64,000 nucleotides of DNA, from assembly GCF_009760405.1 (NCBI RefSeq), contig NZ_WRPP01000002.1, forward strand, positions 496,001 to 560,000, written 5' to 3'. A program made the position numbers and the translations under genes. Under the pieces are notes generated by a model that searched no databases, had not been told where the DNA came from, and saw only the letters and a list, made by a program, of their open reading frames with translations. Of the stretch, positions 25,109-34,438 are shown one piece after another. The DNA comes from Nocardia terrae. GTDB taxonomy: Bacteria > Actinomycetota > Actinomycetes > Mycobacteriales > Mycobacteriaceae. Numbering within the stretch: the stretch's first letter is position 1; each line of letters begins with the position of its first letter.

Positions 25109-26037
25109 CCGCGCAGCTCCCGCCCGGTCAGTTCGAGGAACACGTCTTCCAGCCGGCGCTGGTCGATGCGAATGTCGGTGGGCAGCACGTCGATACGCGC
25201 GCACCACGCGGTCATGGTGGCCAGCACCTGCGGGGTGATATCGCCCTGCAGCAGGTAGGAGCCGGGCGCGGTCTCGCGTGGCGTGAACCCTTCCGGCAGT
25301 GCGGCTTCCAGCAGAGTCAGGTCGAGCTTCGGCGGCGCGGTGAAGGCCAGCCGCCCCTCGGCCCCGTGCGAGGTGACCTCGGCGGGCGTGCCCTGGGCGA
25401 CCACGCGCCCGTGGTCGATGATGACCAGCTGGTCGGCGAGCTGTTCGGCCTCGTCCATCATGTGCGTGGTGAGCAGCACGCTGACCCCGTCGCGGCGCAG
25501 CGCGTCGATGAGCTCCCACACCAGATGCCGTGCCTGCGCGTCCAATCCGGCGGTCGGCTCGTCCAGGAACACGATCTCGGGCCGCCCGACCAGCGCGCAC
25601 GCCAACGCGAGCCGCTGCTGCTGACCGCCCGAGAGCCGCCGATAGGGCGTGCGCCGGGCGTCCTTGAGTCCGAGCGTGTCCAGCAGCCAGGCCGGATCGA
25701 GCGGATTCGCCGAGTACGACGCGACCAGATCCAGCATCTCCCCGGCCTTGGATCCCGGGTACGCCCCGCCGCCCTGCAGCATCACCCCGATGCGCGGTCG
25801 AAGCTGATCGGAATCGGCGATCGGGTCCAAGCCCAGCACCCGCACCCGCCCGGCGTCGGGCGCCACGAAGCCCTCGCACATTTCGGTGGTGGTGGTCTTG
25901 CCCGCCCCGTTGGGCCCGAGCAGCGCCAGCACCTGTGCGCGTTCGATATCGAAGCTGATGCCGTCGACCGCGGTGGTCTCGCCGTAGCGTTTCACGACGC
26001 CGTCGACACGTACGGCGGGTCCGGAAGCTGCGGTCAC
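25105..26037 (-). CDS. ABC exporter, ATP-binding subunit (DrrA-like)
   Basis: A 310-residue ATPase. Walker A is LGPNGAGKTTTTEM, the Q-loop region IGVMLQGGG, the signature RLSGGQQQRLALA, Walker B EIVFLDEPTAGLD, and the switch His is in LLTTHMMDEAEQLAD. The C-terminal about 80 residues form the extension found in drug or lipid exporter ATPases. GTG at 26037 overlaps the end of mptB by 4 bp, and the stop overlaps the permease start. The three genes therefore form one operon with ctaA probably following. Confidence 0.92.
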   Translation of the reverse strand: MTAASGPAVRVDGVVKRYGETTAVDGISFDIERAQVLALLGPNGAGKTTTTEMCEGFVAPDAGRVRVLGLDPIADSDQLRPRIGVMLQGGGAYPGSKAGEMLDLVASYSANPLDPAWLLDTLGLKDARRTPYRRLSGGQQQRLALACALVGRPEIVFLDEPTAGLDAQARHLVWELIDALRRDGVSVLLTTHMMDEAEQLADQLVIIDHGRVVAQGTPAEVTSHGAEGRLAFTAPPKLDLTLLEAALPEGFTPRETAPGSYLLQGDITPQVLATMTAWCARIDVLPTDIRIDQRRLEDVFLELTGRELRG

Positions 26038-27716
26038 GAAGAGACACCGTAAGGCGTGGGCCGCTGTGACGGAGCCGACACCCCCGGCTGATTGCGCCAC
26101 GGCAGCACATTTCGGGTGAAGAAGATGAACAGCAGTCCCACTATCACGGTGGCGATGGCGGATTCGACGATCTGGAAGACGTAGAAGTCCGCGCCGCGCG
26201 GCATCACCATCACCGACACCACGACCGAAAGCACCACGGCGGGCACCCGGAACGCGCGCGTATTGGCCCACGCGGCCAGCGGCACGATCGCCCACAGCAG
26301 ATACCACGGCTGCACGACCGGGAACAGCAGCACGATCGCGCCGAGCGAAACGCCCAGCGCGCCGATCGCGTTCAAGCGTCCGGTCCAGGTCGCGATGAGC
26401 ATGCGCAGCGTCACGAAACCGGCCGCGATCTCCGCGATGGGCCGGGTGATGTCGAGCAGGGCGGTGGTGTGGTCACCGAGCCCGAGCAGCACGCCGCCGA
26501 ATCCGGTGATGATCCCGATGGCCGTCGGCAGCGAGAGGTAACTGCGCACAGTGGTGGCGGTGGCAATCGTATTGACCCAGCCGAAGCCCAGGCCGCTGGC
26601 GAAAGCCACGAACAGTGTGGTGGCCACGGCTATGGTGCCGAGCACGCCGCCGACGATCAGGAACGGTTTGAACCCGCGCCCCATTCGGCGTGCGGCGGCC
26701 ATGCCGACGAATCCGAGGGCTACCAGTGAGGGCATCTTCACCGCTGACGACAACGTGATCACGACGGCGCCGAAAATCAGCAGCGCCCAAGCCCGTTGAT
26801 CGAAACGCGGAGCGTCCTCGATGGCGCGCATGCAGAATTCGAGACCCGCCAGCATGAGTCCGATCATGAGCGCGTCATTGTGGACGCCGCCCACCAGATG
26901 GAACAGCACCAGTGGATTGGCCGCGCCCAGCCACAGCGCGCTCACTCCCGCGACACCGCAGCGCCGCGACAGCCGGGGCAGCGCCCACACCATCAGCGCC
27001 ACGCCGGCCATGACCAGCGCCCGGTGCATCCACACCCCGAGAATGATGTTGTCGCCGGTGATCTGCGCGATGCCGCGTCCCATCCACAGGAACAACGGCC
27101 CGTAAGGTGCGGAAGTCTCCCGCCAGATGTTGGGCACATTGTTGGTGAGCACATTGCTGAGCCCCAGCCCGGCGACCGGTCCGACGGAGTACGGGTCCAT
27201 GCCCCGGGCCGCGATCTCGCTCTGTGCCAGATACGAATACACGTCATTGCTGAACATGGGCGGCGCGACGCTGAGCGGAAGAATCCACAGCAGCAGTGTC
27301 CGGTCCATCTGTGAGCGGCTGAGCCGGTGGCGCGGATCCCCGCCCCACCCGCCGATGGCGAAGCGGCCCAGCAGAAGCCACGCCATGATCACCAGCACCG
27401 TGCCGATCATGCACATGGCCAGGGTCGAGGTGCCCGCGCGCGCGAAGAACCCGAGCACCCGCATGCCCGAGATCGGGTTCTGGTGCACCGGCTGCGCGCC
27501 GACGCCCAGCGCCGACACCGCCATGATCACGGCTCCGGTCGCGCCGAGCAGCCGGATCCGCATCAACTGCAGGGTTTCGTGGCGGTCCAGCCCGGGCCGG
27601 TCGGCGTCGACGCTGTGCAGGACGGCCACGGTGTGATCGGCGGCGGGGACGTCCAGGCCCAGGGCCCGGCGTCCGACTTCGATGACTCTGCGCCGCGCGC
27701 CTTCCACTACAGCCAC
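26034..27716 (-). CDS. mptB: Polyprenol-phosphate-mannose-dependent alpha-(1->6)-mannosyltransferase
   Basis: A 560-residue GT-C glycosyltransferase with 12-14 membrane helices. In corynebacteria and mycobacteria MptB adds alpha-1,6-mannose residues to the lipomannan core using polyprenyl-phospho-mannose on the outer side of the membrane. The first loop has the GT-C acidic motif within FSNDVYSYLAQSEIAARGMDPY. Other typical blocks are NIWRETSAPYGPLFLW, HLVGGVHNDALMIG and VVQPWYLLWAIVPLAAW. Its usual neighbour sufR is not next to it here; about 10 kb separates them. Confidence 0.9.
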   Translation of the reverse strand: MAVVEGARRRVIEVGRRALGLDVPAADHTVAVLHSVDADRPGLDRHETLQLMRIRLLGATGAVIMAVSALGVGAQPVHQNPISGMRVLGFFARAGTSTLAMCMIGTVLVIMAWLLLGRFAIGGWGGDPRHRLSRSQMDRTLLLWILPLSVAPPMFSNDVYSYLAQSEIAARGMDPYSVGPVAGLGLSNVLTNNVPNIWRETSAPYGPLFLWMGRGIAQITGDNIILGVWMHRALVMAGVALMVWALPRLSRRCGVAGVSALWLGAANPLVLFHLVGGVHNDALMIGLMLAGLEFCMRAIEDAPRFDQRAWALLIFGAVVITLSSAVKMPSLVALGFVGMAAARRMGRGFKPFLIVGGVLGTIAVATTLFVAFASGLGFGWVNTIATATTVRSYLSLPTAIGIITGFGGVLLGLGDHTTALLDITRPIAEIAAGFVTLRMLIATWTGRLNAIGALGVSLGAIVLLFPVVQPWYLLWAIVPLAAWANTRAFRVPAVVLSVVVSVMVMPRGADFYVFQIVESAIATVIVGLLFIFFTRNVLPWRNQPGVSAPSQRPTPYGVSS

Positions 27717-27984
27717 ATCTGCGAAGCCTAGTCCGGCGGCGGGCCGGTGACGCCCAGCGCATGGCCGGAACGCGGGTTCGGATGGGTGCCCATGGTTTGC
27801 CGTGGGGCACCTCGCTGTCGCATCGATACCCCCCGGTGTGGTTTCGATATACCCCAGGGAGTATGGAAAGAAGCCGGATGCGAAGTACGACAGTCGGCGT
27901 CCCCGACGCTTCTCCGATCACGACCGCCCCGGCGGTGCACTGGGCCGCTTCGGGTCCCTCATGGCCGATCGCGCCCGCTGTGGA
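27717..27984. promoter_or_regulatory. Gap upstream of the MMPL remnant with a CsoR-type operator
   Basis: The imperfect palindrome ATACCCCAGGGAGTAT is at 27849-27864. About 20 bases earlier (27826-27839), ATACCCCCCGGTGT resembles a degenerate half. The sequence matches the CsoR-family operator plan ATACCC...GGGTAT and agrees with the perfect copy at 28526. It would have controlled the transporter whose remnant follows. The rest of the gap holds short unconvincing reading frames. Confidence 0.6.
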
Positions 27985-28525
27985 GCGACTTCAACAAGGC
28001 CAACCACGACGCCATGGTGAAGGCCGAAATGTTCTTCCGGCCGGTCACTCTGGCGATCATGGTGCTGGCCTTCGGCTCGCTGGTGGCGGCCGGACTGCCG
28101 CTCCTGCTGACCCTCACCGGACTCGTCGCCTCGGCGGGCGGGCTGGTGTTGCTGAACCATGTCACGCTGATCTCGGTGTGGGCCATGAATTCCGCCATGA
28201 TGTTCGCCCTGGCGCTCGGCATCGACTCCGCGCTGTTCGTGGTGTCGAGCTTCGGTGACGCCATTCGCGGCGGGACCTCACCGCGCACCGCGGTCGCCGT
28301 GACCATGGGCACCGCCGGCAAGGCCGTGCTGCTCTCGGGTCTGACCGTGCTGGTGAGTCTGTCGGCCGTGCTGGTCGTGCCCGCGCCCGCGGTGCGCACC
28401 ATGGCCGTCGGCATCATGTTCGCGGTGGCGTTCGTGCTGCTGGCGACCCTGACCCTGCTGCCCGCCGTGCTGGGTGCGCTGGGCTCGAAGGTCGATGCGG
28501 GGCTCGCTCAGCTCCGGGCACTGTG

Positions 28526-28526
<1 letters not shown>
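27985..28526 (+). pseudogene. MMPL-family transporter remnant
   Basis: About 180 codons of an MMPL/RND-type membrane transporter. The recognisable part starts near SDFNKANHDAMVKAEMFF and continues through five helices: PVTLAIMVLAFGSLVAAGLP, SAGGLVLLNHVTLISV, MMFALALGIDSALFVVSSFG with the conserved proton-relay-type Asp, AVLLSGLTVLVSLSAVLV and LLATLTLLPAVLG. A full MMPL protein has 700 or more residues; the first helix and porter domain, and the whole second half, are missing. Upstream the frame reads into unrelated sequence, with a possible shift near 27985. Either side is bounded by CsoR-type operators. Confidence 0.75.
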
Positions 28527-28844
<318 letters not shown>

Positions 28845-28868
28845 CGAACGGGATCGAAAGGAACACCC

Positions 28869-29264
28869 ATGGCACTCGCGCTGTCGACCACCCTGCACAC
28901 CGATTTCGCCGACGCGGTCGAACGAACCCGGAAAGCCCTGTCCGACCAGGGTTTCGGCGTGCTCACCGAGATCGACGTCACCGCCACGCTGCGGCAGAAG
29001 CTGGGCGCGGAGATGGAGGACTACCTCATCCTGGGCGCGTGCAATCCGCCGTTGGCGCACGCCGCCCTCGGCGTGGATCGCCAGATCGGGCTGCTGCTGC
29101 CGTGCAATGTCGTTGTGCGCAAGGATCCTTCGAACGACGACGCCGTCCTCGTGGAGGCCATGAATCCGGAGCTGATGGTGCAGGTGGCGGGTGATCCGGC
29201 GCTGAAAGAGGTGGCCGACACCGCCGCCGCCAAGCTGCGCGCGGCCATCGCGGCCCTCGGTTGA
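28869..29264 (+). CDS. DUF302-domain protein
   Basis: A 131-residue soluble protein. FADAVERTRKALSDQGFGVLTEIDV followed by LGACNPPLAHAALGVDRQIGLLLPCNVVV is the DUF302 pattern. The two cysteines, in GACNP and LPCNV, are the conserved pair of the family. DUF302 genes often occur with CsoR/CstR-type repressors and sulfur or heavy-metal stress genes, but no biochemical role is firmly known. An AAAGGAA site precedes the ATG. Part of the regulator operon. Confidence 0.85.
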   Translation: MALALSTTLHTDFADAVERTRKALSDQGFGVLTEIDVTATLRQKLGAEMEDYLILGACNPPLAHAALGVDRQIGLLLPCNVVVRKDPSNDDAVLVEAMNPELMVQVAGDPALKEVADTAAAKLRAAIAALG

Positions 29265-29323
29265 TCCACTGCGCGAACACGATTCGCCCTGCCGCTGTCG
29301 GACCCCGCTCATACTCTGGATGA

Positions 29324-29917
29324 ATGGTGTCCGATTCGAAACGGCGAATCGAGGTGGCCGCGGCCGGGTTGCTCGCCCGTCACGGCTATCACGGATTCGG
29401 GCTGAAGAAGTTGAGTGAGGCGGCGGGGCTGCCGTACGGGTCGATCTACCACCACTTTCCGGGCGGGAAGGAGGAGATCGCGGTATCGGCCATCACCGGC
29501 ACCGGGGTGCTGGTGGGCCGCATGATCCGCCAGGCCCCGGGGGATGTCTTCGGCACGGCCGCAACCCTGTTCGACTTCATGGCCGCGAAGCTGGCCGAAA
29601 CCGGCTGGACCGACGGCTGTCCGGTGGGCACGCCCGCGCTGGACGGCGGCAGTGATGTCGAATCCGTGCGCAGCGCTTGTGTATCGGCGTTCGATGCCAT
29701 GGCGCACGGCTTCGCGGAAATGCTGACCGAGATGGGCATGGAGCCGGGGGAGGCGCATGCGCTGGCCACCACGGTGGTGGCGGCCTACGAGGGTGCGACC
29801 ATTCTCGCCCGCGTCCGCCGCACCGATGAGCCGCTGCACACGGTCTCGACCGCCATGGCGCGCTTGATCCGCCTGAGTCTGGCGGAAGTCTCTGCCGCCG
29901 AAGCGAATTCACCCTAG
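29324..29917 (+). CDS. TetR-family regulator, LmrA/YxaF type
   Basis: A 197-residue regulator. HTH residues are GFGLKKLSEAAGLPYGSIYHHFPGGKEEI; the GSIYHHFPGGKEEL form plus the C-terminal WTDGCPVGTPALD is characteristic of LmrA/YxaF-like TetR proteins. It is followed after 41 bp by a zinc alcohol dehydrogenase on the same strand, with an 18-bp palindrome between. It probably controls that dehydrogenase. Confidence 0.87.
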   Translation: MVSDSKRRIEVAAAGLLARHGYHGFGLKKLSEAAGLPYGSIYHHFPGGKEEIAVSAITGTGVLVGRMIRQAPGDVFGTAATLFDFMAAKLAETGWTDGCPVGTPALDGGSDVESVRSACVSAFDAMAHGFAEMLTEMGMEPGEAHALATTVVAAYEGATILARVRRTDEPLHTVSTAMARLIRLSLAEVSAAEANSP

Positions 29918-29927
29918 GGAGGGTTGA

Positions 29928-29945
29928 CTAGAAAGAACGTTCTAG
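29928..29945. promoter_or_regulatory. Palindromic operator before the alcohol dehydrogenase
   Basis: CTAGAAAGAACGTTCTAG has perfect CTAGAA/TTCTAG arms around AGAACG. A TTGACT (-35-like) box overlaps its left edge at 29924. Position suits repression of the downstream dehydrogenase by the adjacent LmrA-like regulator. Confidence 0.55.
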
Positions 29946-29958
29946 CGAAGATCGATCA

Positions 29959-30978
29959 ATGAAGCGACTCGTGCTCGACGCCCCCGATTCCCTGCACTGG
30001 GACGACATCGACGAACCCGTCCTCGATGCCCCCGACCAGGCCCTGGTCCGCCCGGTCGCGGTCGCGACCTGCGATATCGACCCGGCCGTCATCCAGGGCC
30101 GGTTCCCGCTGCAGGGCCCCTACGCCTTCGGTCACGAGGGCGTGGCCGAGGTGATCGCCGTCGGCGACGAGGTGACCACTGTCCGCCCGGGCGACAAGGT
30201 CGTCGTCCCCTTCCAGATCTCCTGCGGCGTCTGCGATTCCTGCCTGCGCGGCCGCACCGGCAACTGCACCACCGTCCCCTTCATGTCGTCCTACGGCCTG
30301 GGCCCGATGGGCGGGCTGAACTGGGGCGGTTTCTGGTCGGACCTGGTCCGGGTCCCGCACGCGGACGCCATGCTCGTCCCGCTGCCCGCCGGCGTGGACC
30401 CCGTCTCGGTGGCCAGCGCCAGCGACAATATCTCCGACGCCCACCGCACCGTCGCCCCGCACCTGGCGGACCGGCCGGGCGCGGAGGTGCTGGTGCTCGG
30501 CGGCCCGGCCGCACCCTCGATCGGGCTCTACGCCGCGGGCCTGGCGCTCGCGCTGGGCGCCGCGCGCGTCGTCTACCTCGACACCGACCCCGAAAGACTG
30601 GCCATCGCGGCCAGACTCGGCGCCGAACCGATCGAGGGCAAACCGACCGAACGAGTCGGTCGCTTCCCGATCACCGTCGAGGCCGCGGGCGGGGCCAAGG
30701 CCCTGGTCGCGGCCATTCGCGCCACCGCCAATGACGGCACCTGCACCAGCGTCAGCGTCCAGACCCAGGACGTCGCCCTGCCCATGCTCGAAATGTATTC
30801 GCGCTGTTGTACTTTCCACACCGGTCGCGCCCACGTGCGCCCCACCATTCCGCAGGTCCTCGACCTCGTCGCGACCGGCCGCTTCGATCCGAGCCTGGTC
30901 ACCACCCGCACCGTGGCCTGGGAGGATTCCATCGACGCACTGCTCGAGGGACCGGTCAAACTCGTTGCTACGCGCTGA
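29959..30978 (+). CDS. Zinc-dependent alcohol dehydrogenase-like oxidoreductase (MDR family)
   Basis: A 339-residue medium-chain dehydrogenase. Catalytic-zinc residues appear in ATCDIDP and FGHEGVAEVIAVG; the structural-zinc region ISCGVCDSCLRGRTGNC carries four cysteines. The cofactor region VLVLGGPAAPSIGLYAAGLA has a non-classical glycine pattern (G-G-x-A-A-P instead of G-x-G-x-x-G), so cofactor affinity may be altered. It should oxidise an alcohol or reduce an aldehyde. Preceded by its probable TetR regulator and a palindrome; its 3' end overlaps the convergent sigma gene by 11 bp. Confidence 0.85.
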   Translation: MKRLVLDAPDSLHWDDIDEPVLDAPDQALVRPVAVATCDIDPAVIQGRFPLQGPYAFGHEGVAEVIAVGDEVTTVRPGDKVVVPFQISCGVCDSCLRGRTGNCTTVPFMSSYGLGPMGGLNWGGFWSDLVRVPHADAMLVPLPAGVDPVSVASASDNISDAHRTVAPHLADRPGAEVLVLGGPAAPSIGLYAAGLALALGAARVVYLDTDPERLAIAARLGAEPIEGKPTERVGRFPITVEAAGGAKALVAAIRATANDGTCTSVSVQTQDVALPMLEMYSRCCTFHTGRAHVRPTIPQVLDLVATGRFDPSLVTTRTVAWEDSIDALLEGPVKLVATR

Positions 30979-31864
30979 AGTCCGGGACCGCCAGCGGTAG
31001 TCGCGCCAGCGCCTCCGGTTCGGCGATCACCTCGATGCGGGTGATCCGCTCGCCCTCGATGGTGAACGCCATGACCGCCGGCGCTTCCCCGCGCGCCGCC
31101 ACCAAGGCCCCCACGCGCCCGTCCACCAGCACGATGGTCGCGAACTCGGCACGGGCGGCGAACCCGGCGGCCAGGCGCGCCACGACCCGCGTACCTTGCG
31201 CGCTGACCGGAACCCGGCCGGGCGCGGCGACCCGATCGGCGGACACGGTGATGTCGGGGGCGAGCACACTGAGCACGGCCCCGATGTCCCCGGCCCGCAC
31301 GGCCGCCAGGAACGCCCGCACGATTCGGTGTTCCCGCAAGGTGTCCGGCCCTACCTCGTCGACCTCTCCGATCACGCGATGGCGCGCCTTGCTGGCCAGC
31401 AGCCGGGCCGCGTTGGGCGACCGGTCCAGGATCTCGGCGATCTCGTAGAACGGCACCTCGAACATGTCGTGCAGCACGAACGCGACGCGCTCGGCGGGGT
31501 GCAGCCGGTGCAGCAGCACCAGCACCGCTCGTTCCATATCCTCGGTGAGCAGGGCCTGATCCTCCGGCCCGCCCACCGCGGGCACATACGGAAGCCCTTC
31601 GGGGACAGCGGTTCCCAGCGGGTACTCCCGCGTGACCCGCCGCGATCGCAGCCCGTCCAGGCAGATGCGGGACAGCGCGGTGGTGAGCCAGCCGTCGAGA
31701 TTGCGTATGCCGTCGATATCCGCGCGGCTCAACCGCAACCACGTCTCCTGCACCGCGTCCTCGGCCTCGCCCGAGGCCCCGAGCATCCGGAAGGCCAGTG
31801 CGGTCAGCCTGCCGCGCCGCCGCTCGAAACGTTCCGCCGGGGAACCCGTGTCGTGGTCGGACAT
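30968..31864 (-). CDS. ECF RNA polymerase sigma factor with SnoaL-like C-terminus (SigJ-like)
   Basis: A 298-residue sigma factor. Sigma2 is around residues 15-80 (FRMLGASGEAEDAVQETWLRL), sigma4 around 110-165 (LHPAERVAFVLHDMFEVPF, DRSPNAARLLASKARHR). A SnoaL-like extension from about 180 (IVRAFLAAVRAGDIGAVLSVLAPDITVS) should modulate activity. The linker lacks the WLPEP motif seen in the first sigma of this window, so it belongs to a different branch. Divergent from a DoxX-like gene 29 bp away, a common partner type of SigJ/ECF41-like sigmas. Confidence 0.88.
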   Translation of the reverse strand: MSDHDTGSPAERFERRRGRLTALAFRMLGASGEAEDAVQETWLRLSRADIDGIRNLDGWLTTALSRICLDGLRSRRVTREYPLGTAVPEGLPYVPAVGGPEDQALLTEDMERAVLVLLHRLHPAERVAFVLHDMFEVPFYEIAEILDRSPNAARLLASKARHRVIGEVDEVGPDTLREHRIVRAFLAAVRAGDIGAVLSVLAPDITVSADRVAAPGRVPVSAQGTRVVARLAAGFAARAEFATIVLVDGRVGALVAARGEAPAVMAFTIEGERITRIEVIAEPEALARLPLAVPDFSA

Positions 31865-31893
31865 ACTTCGCGCCTGCCGAACGTCACAGTGTC

Positions 31894-32322
31894 ATGACTA
31901 CACAATCCATCGTCACACGAATCGTTCCCGACCGCGCGGTCGTGTACCTGTACTGGACCACCACCATCCTGGTCGTGGCCGAGCTGGCGGTCGGGGGCTG
32001 GTGGGACGTCACCCGGATCTCCCTGGCCCGTGATGTCACCGTGCAGCTGGGCTACCCGACCTATTTCCTGGTCATCCTGGGCACCTGGAAGCTGCTCGGC
32101 GCGCTCGCACTGGTGGTTCCGCGCTTCCCGCTGGTGAAGGAATGGGCCTACGCCGGTGCGTTCTTCGTCTACACCGGGGCCATCGCCTCCCACCTGACCA
32201 CCGGCTACGCCCGCCACGAAGTCCCGATCCTCACCGTCATGGCGCTGCTGACGGCCATCTCCTGGGCGACCCGCCCCGCCGACCGCCGCACCCACGCGCC
32301 GAACCCGGCCGCGGTGCGCTGA
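31894..32322 (+). CDS. DoxX-like small membrane protein
   Basis: A 142-residue integral membrane protein with four helices: YWTTTILVVAELAVGGW, YFLVILGTWKLLGALALVV, WAYAGAFFVYTGAIASHL and ILTVMALLTAISWATRP. The layout and the GYPTYFLVILGTWKLLG block match the DoxX_2 family. The ATG at 31894 is chosen; the longer open frame overlaps the sigma gene. Divergent from the SigJ-like sigma and likely in its regulon. DoxX proteins have been linked to thiol and radical stress, but this one is uncharacterised. Confidence 0.82.
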   Translation: MTTQSIVTRIVPDRAVVYLYWTTTILVVAELAVGGWWDVTRISLARDVTVQLGYPTYFLVILGTWKLLGALALVVPRFPLVKEWAYAGAFFVYTGAIASHLTTGYARHEVPILTVMALLTAISWATRPADRRTHAPNPAAVR

Positions 32323-32339
32323 TAGCTTGTGCGGCTGAT

Positions 32340-33042
32340 CCTCCGCGAACATTCCCGCGTTTGCTCTCGACTCTCTCCGAGCTGGACGCCGAATTGCGGG
32401 CGCTGGGCGTGCCCGTGGTGATCCGCCGGGGCGCTATCGTGGACGAGGTCGCGCGGGTCATCGCCGAAATCGGTGCGAGTGCCGTCCATATCGCCGCGGA
32501 TGTCAGCCGCTACAGCCGAATCCGCGAGCAGGGCCTGCGCGATCGGGCCCGCGCCCTCGGGCTGCCGCCTGGTCGTGCATCCCGCCGCGGTGACCATGAT
32601 CGACCCGTCGGAGCTGCGCCCGGCCACCGGCCGCGACCATTTCTCGGTCTTCACACCGTATTTCCGCCGTCGGCTCGAAACGCCGCTGCGCCCCGAGGAC
32701 TGGATGCCCGGCCGCGCTCGCCTGCTGGCCGCGAGCTTCCTCACCAAATCCCTCGGCGTGGACTGGCGGCTCGGCGCGAACCACTTCCTGACCTGGCTGG
32801 TCGACGGCGATATCGCCGACAACCAGATGAACTGGCAGTGGGCCGCGGGCACCGGCACCCGCCCCAACCGGGTGCTGAACCCGGTGTGTCAGGCCGAGCG
32901 TTTCGACCCCGATGGCGACCACGTGCGCCGCTGGCTGCCCGAACTCGCGCACCTGCCCGGCGGCCGGATCCATAAGCCGTGGCGCGCAATACCTCCCGTC
33001 CCCGGCTACCCGCCGCCGCTGGTCGAGTTCAACGGCATGTGA
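32340..33042 (+). pseudogene. phr: Deoxyribodipyrimidine photolyase, decayed
   Basis: Three photolyase pieces remain. The first (LSELDAELRALGVPVVIRRG ... VHIAADVSRYSRIREQGLRD) is the antenna-domain middle; the usual N-terminal WFRRDLR part is absent. Near 32570 the frame shifts, and CRLVVHPAAVTMIDPSELRP ... FSVFTPYFRRRLETPL follows. It then jumps to the C-terminal FAD domain, EDWMPGRARLLAASFLTKS through NHFLTWLVDGDIADNQMNWQW and RPNRVLNPVCQAERFDPDGD. About 150 residues between the second and third parts are missing. Not functional as a photolyase. Confidence 0.85.
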
Positions 33043-33102
33043 AGGCCGGGCCGCGTCGCGGTCTGGCAACAATGCGGCTGTTCCCTGCTCGGAGTGGGTT
33101 AC

Positions 33103-33709
33103 GGTGCGACGGTCGGTCAGGCTCGGTCTCGGCAACTGCGCGCACCGCAACGGCGCCTCGGTGCTGGCCATCGCCTCGCACATCGGCTCCTGGCGGCACG
33201 GCACCATGGCCAACACGCTGCCGCATGCCATCGGCGCGCAGACGGCTTTCCCCGGGCGGCAGGTGATCTCGATGTCCGGCGACGGTGGCCTGGCCATGCT
33301 CATGGGTGAACTGCTCACCGTGTGGCGGCATCGCCTCCCGGTCAAGATCGTGGTCTTCAACAACTCCACCCTCGGCATGGTGAAGCTCGAGATGCTGGTC
33401 GAGGGCCTGCCCGACTAGGGCACCGACCAGGAACCGGTCGACTACGCGAGTATCGCCGTGGGCGTGGGCATTCCGTCGATGCAGGTCAGCGATCCCACGC
33501 AGGCGCGCGCCGGGCTGACCAAGGCGTTGGCCGAGCCCGGCCCGTTCCTGCTCGACGTGGTCACCGACCCGAACGCGCTGCCGCCCAGGATCGACGCCGC
33601 GCAGGTGAGGGGCTTCGCGCTGGCCGCGGGCAAGATCGTGCTGGCCGGCGGCGTCGGCCGCATGGTCGACATGGCCCGCAGCAACCTGCGTAATATCCCG
33701 CGCCCCTGA
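33103..33709 (+). pseudogene. TPP-dependent oxidase (PoxB-like) C-terminal remnant with in-frame stop
   Basis: About 200 codons of the C-terminal TPP-binding domain of a pyruvate oxidase/acetolactate-synthase family enzyme. MANTLPHAIGAQTAFPGRQV, then the TPP motif MSGDGGLAMLMGELLTVWRH and VFNNSTLGMVKLEM. A TAG at 33416-33418 follows GLPD, where active PoxB-like proteins continue with Phe-Gly; reading resumes in the same frame as GTDQEPVDYASIAVGVGIPS through LDVVTDPNALPP. The N-terminal two-thirds is missing. A remnant rather than a working gene. Confidence 0.82.
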
Positions 33710-33752
33710 CCCCGGCGGCAACCGTCCGGCATCGGTCTGGGAGAAATAGGGC

Positions 33753-34322
33753 ATGGCTGTTCGACCGATCTTGATCGCCGGTGACCCCCGACTCTCCGCA
33801 CCGGCCGTACCCGTCACCGAATTCGACGACGAGCTGGCCGCTTTCGTCGAGGACCTGTTCGAGACCAATACCGCGGCCCGGGGCGCGGGCCTGGCCGCCA
33901 ACCAGATCGGCGACCCGCGTGCGATTTTCATCTACGACCTGATGACCGCCGAAGGCCGCCGACGCGGTTACGTGGTCAACCCGGTCATCGAGACCTCCGA
34001 GATCCCCGAAACCATGCCGGATCCCGACGACGACACCGAAGGCTGCCTGTCGGTGCCGGGGGAGTGGTTCCCCACCGGCCGCGCCGACTGGGCGCGCGTC
34101 ACCGGCGTCGACATCCACAACGAGCCGGTCTCCGTCGAGGGCACCGGCTATCTGGCCCGCTGCCTGCAGCACGAGACCGATCATCTGCGCGGCCACCTGT
34201 ACCTGGACCGCCTCATCGGGCGAAATCAGCGCGCCGCCAAGAAGATGATCAAGGCCAACGGCTGGACCGAACCCGGCCGCTCCTGGCTACCCGGCCAGGA
34301 CGTCGATCCCTTTCACGGCTAG
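33753..34322 (+). CDS. def: Peptide deformylase
   Basis: A 189-residue metalloenzyme that removes the formyl group from new N-termini. All three motifs are present: [10 protein letters not shown] (motif 1), EGCLSVPG with the metal-binding Cys (motif 2), and QHETDHLRG, the H-E-x-D-H metal and catalytic motif (motif 3). Actinobacteria commonly have more than one copy, and context here (between pseudogenes and a glycosyltransferase) suggests an accessory one. A GGGAGAAATAGGG stretch lies before the ATG. Confidence 0.93.
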   Translation: MAVRPILIAGDPRLSAPAVPVTEFDDELAAFVEDLFETNTAARGAGLAANQIGDPRAIFIYDLMTAEGRRRGYVVNPVIETSEIPETMPDPDDDTEGCLSVPGEWFPTGRADWARVTGVDIHNEPVSVEGTGYLARCLQHETDHLRGHLYLDRLIGRNQRAAKKMIKANGWTEPGRSWLPGQDVDPFHG

Positions 34323-34438
34323 GTTCGCCACCACACCCAGAATCTGAAATGCAAGCACTTACAATTCGGGGCAGGTGATCTCGGGGCGCTCTCTCTACGG
34401 TGAGGCGGCAATCGGAACCCAGAGCTCGAGGGGCTGAC

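Noticed and set aside
27878..28258. A second overlapping frame as a separate gene before the MMPL remnant
   Set aside because: Its first part has no known motif and its later part is the shadow of the MMPL helices in another frame.
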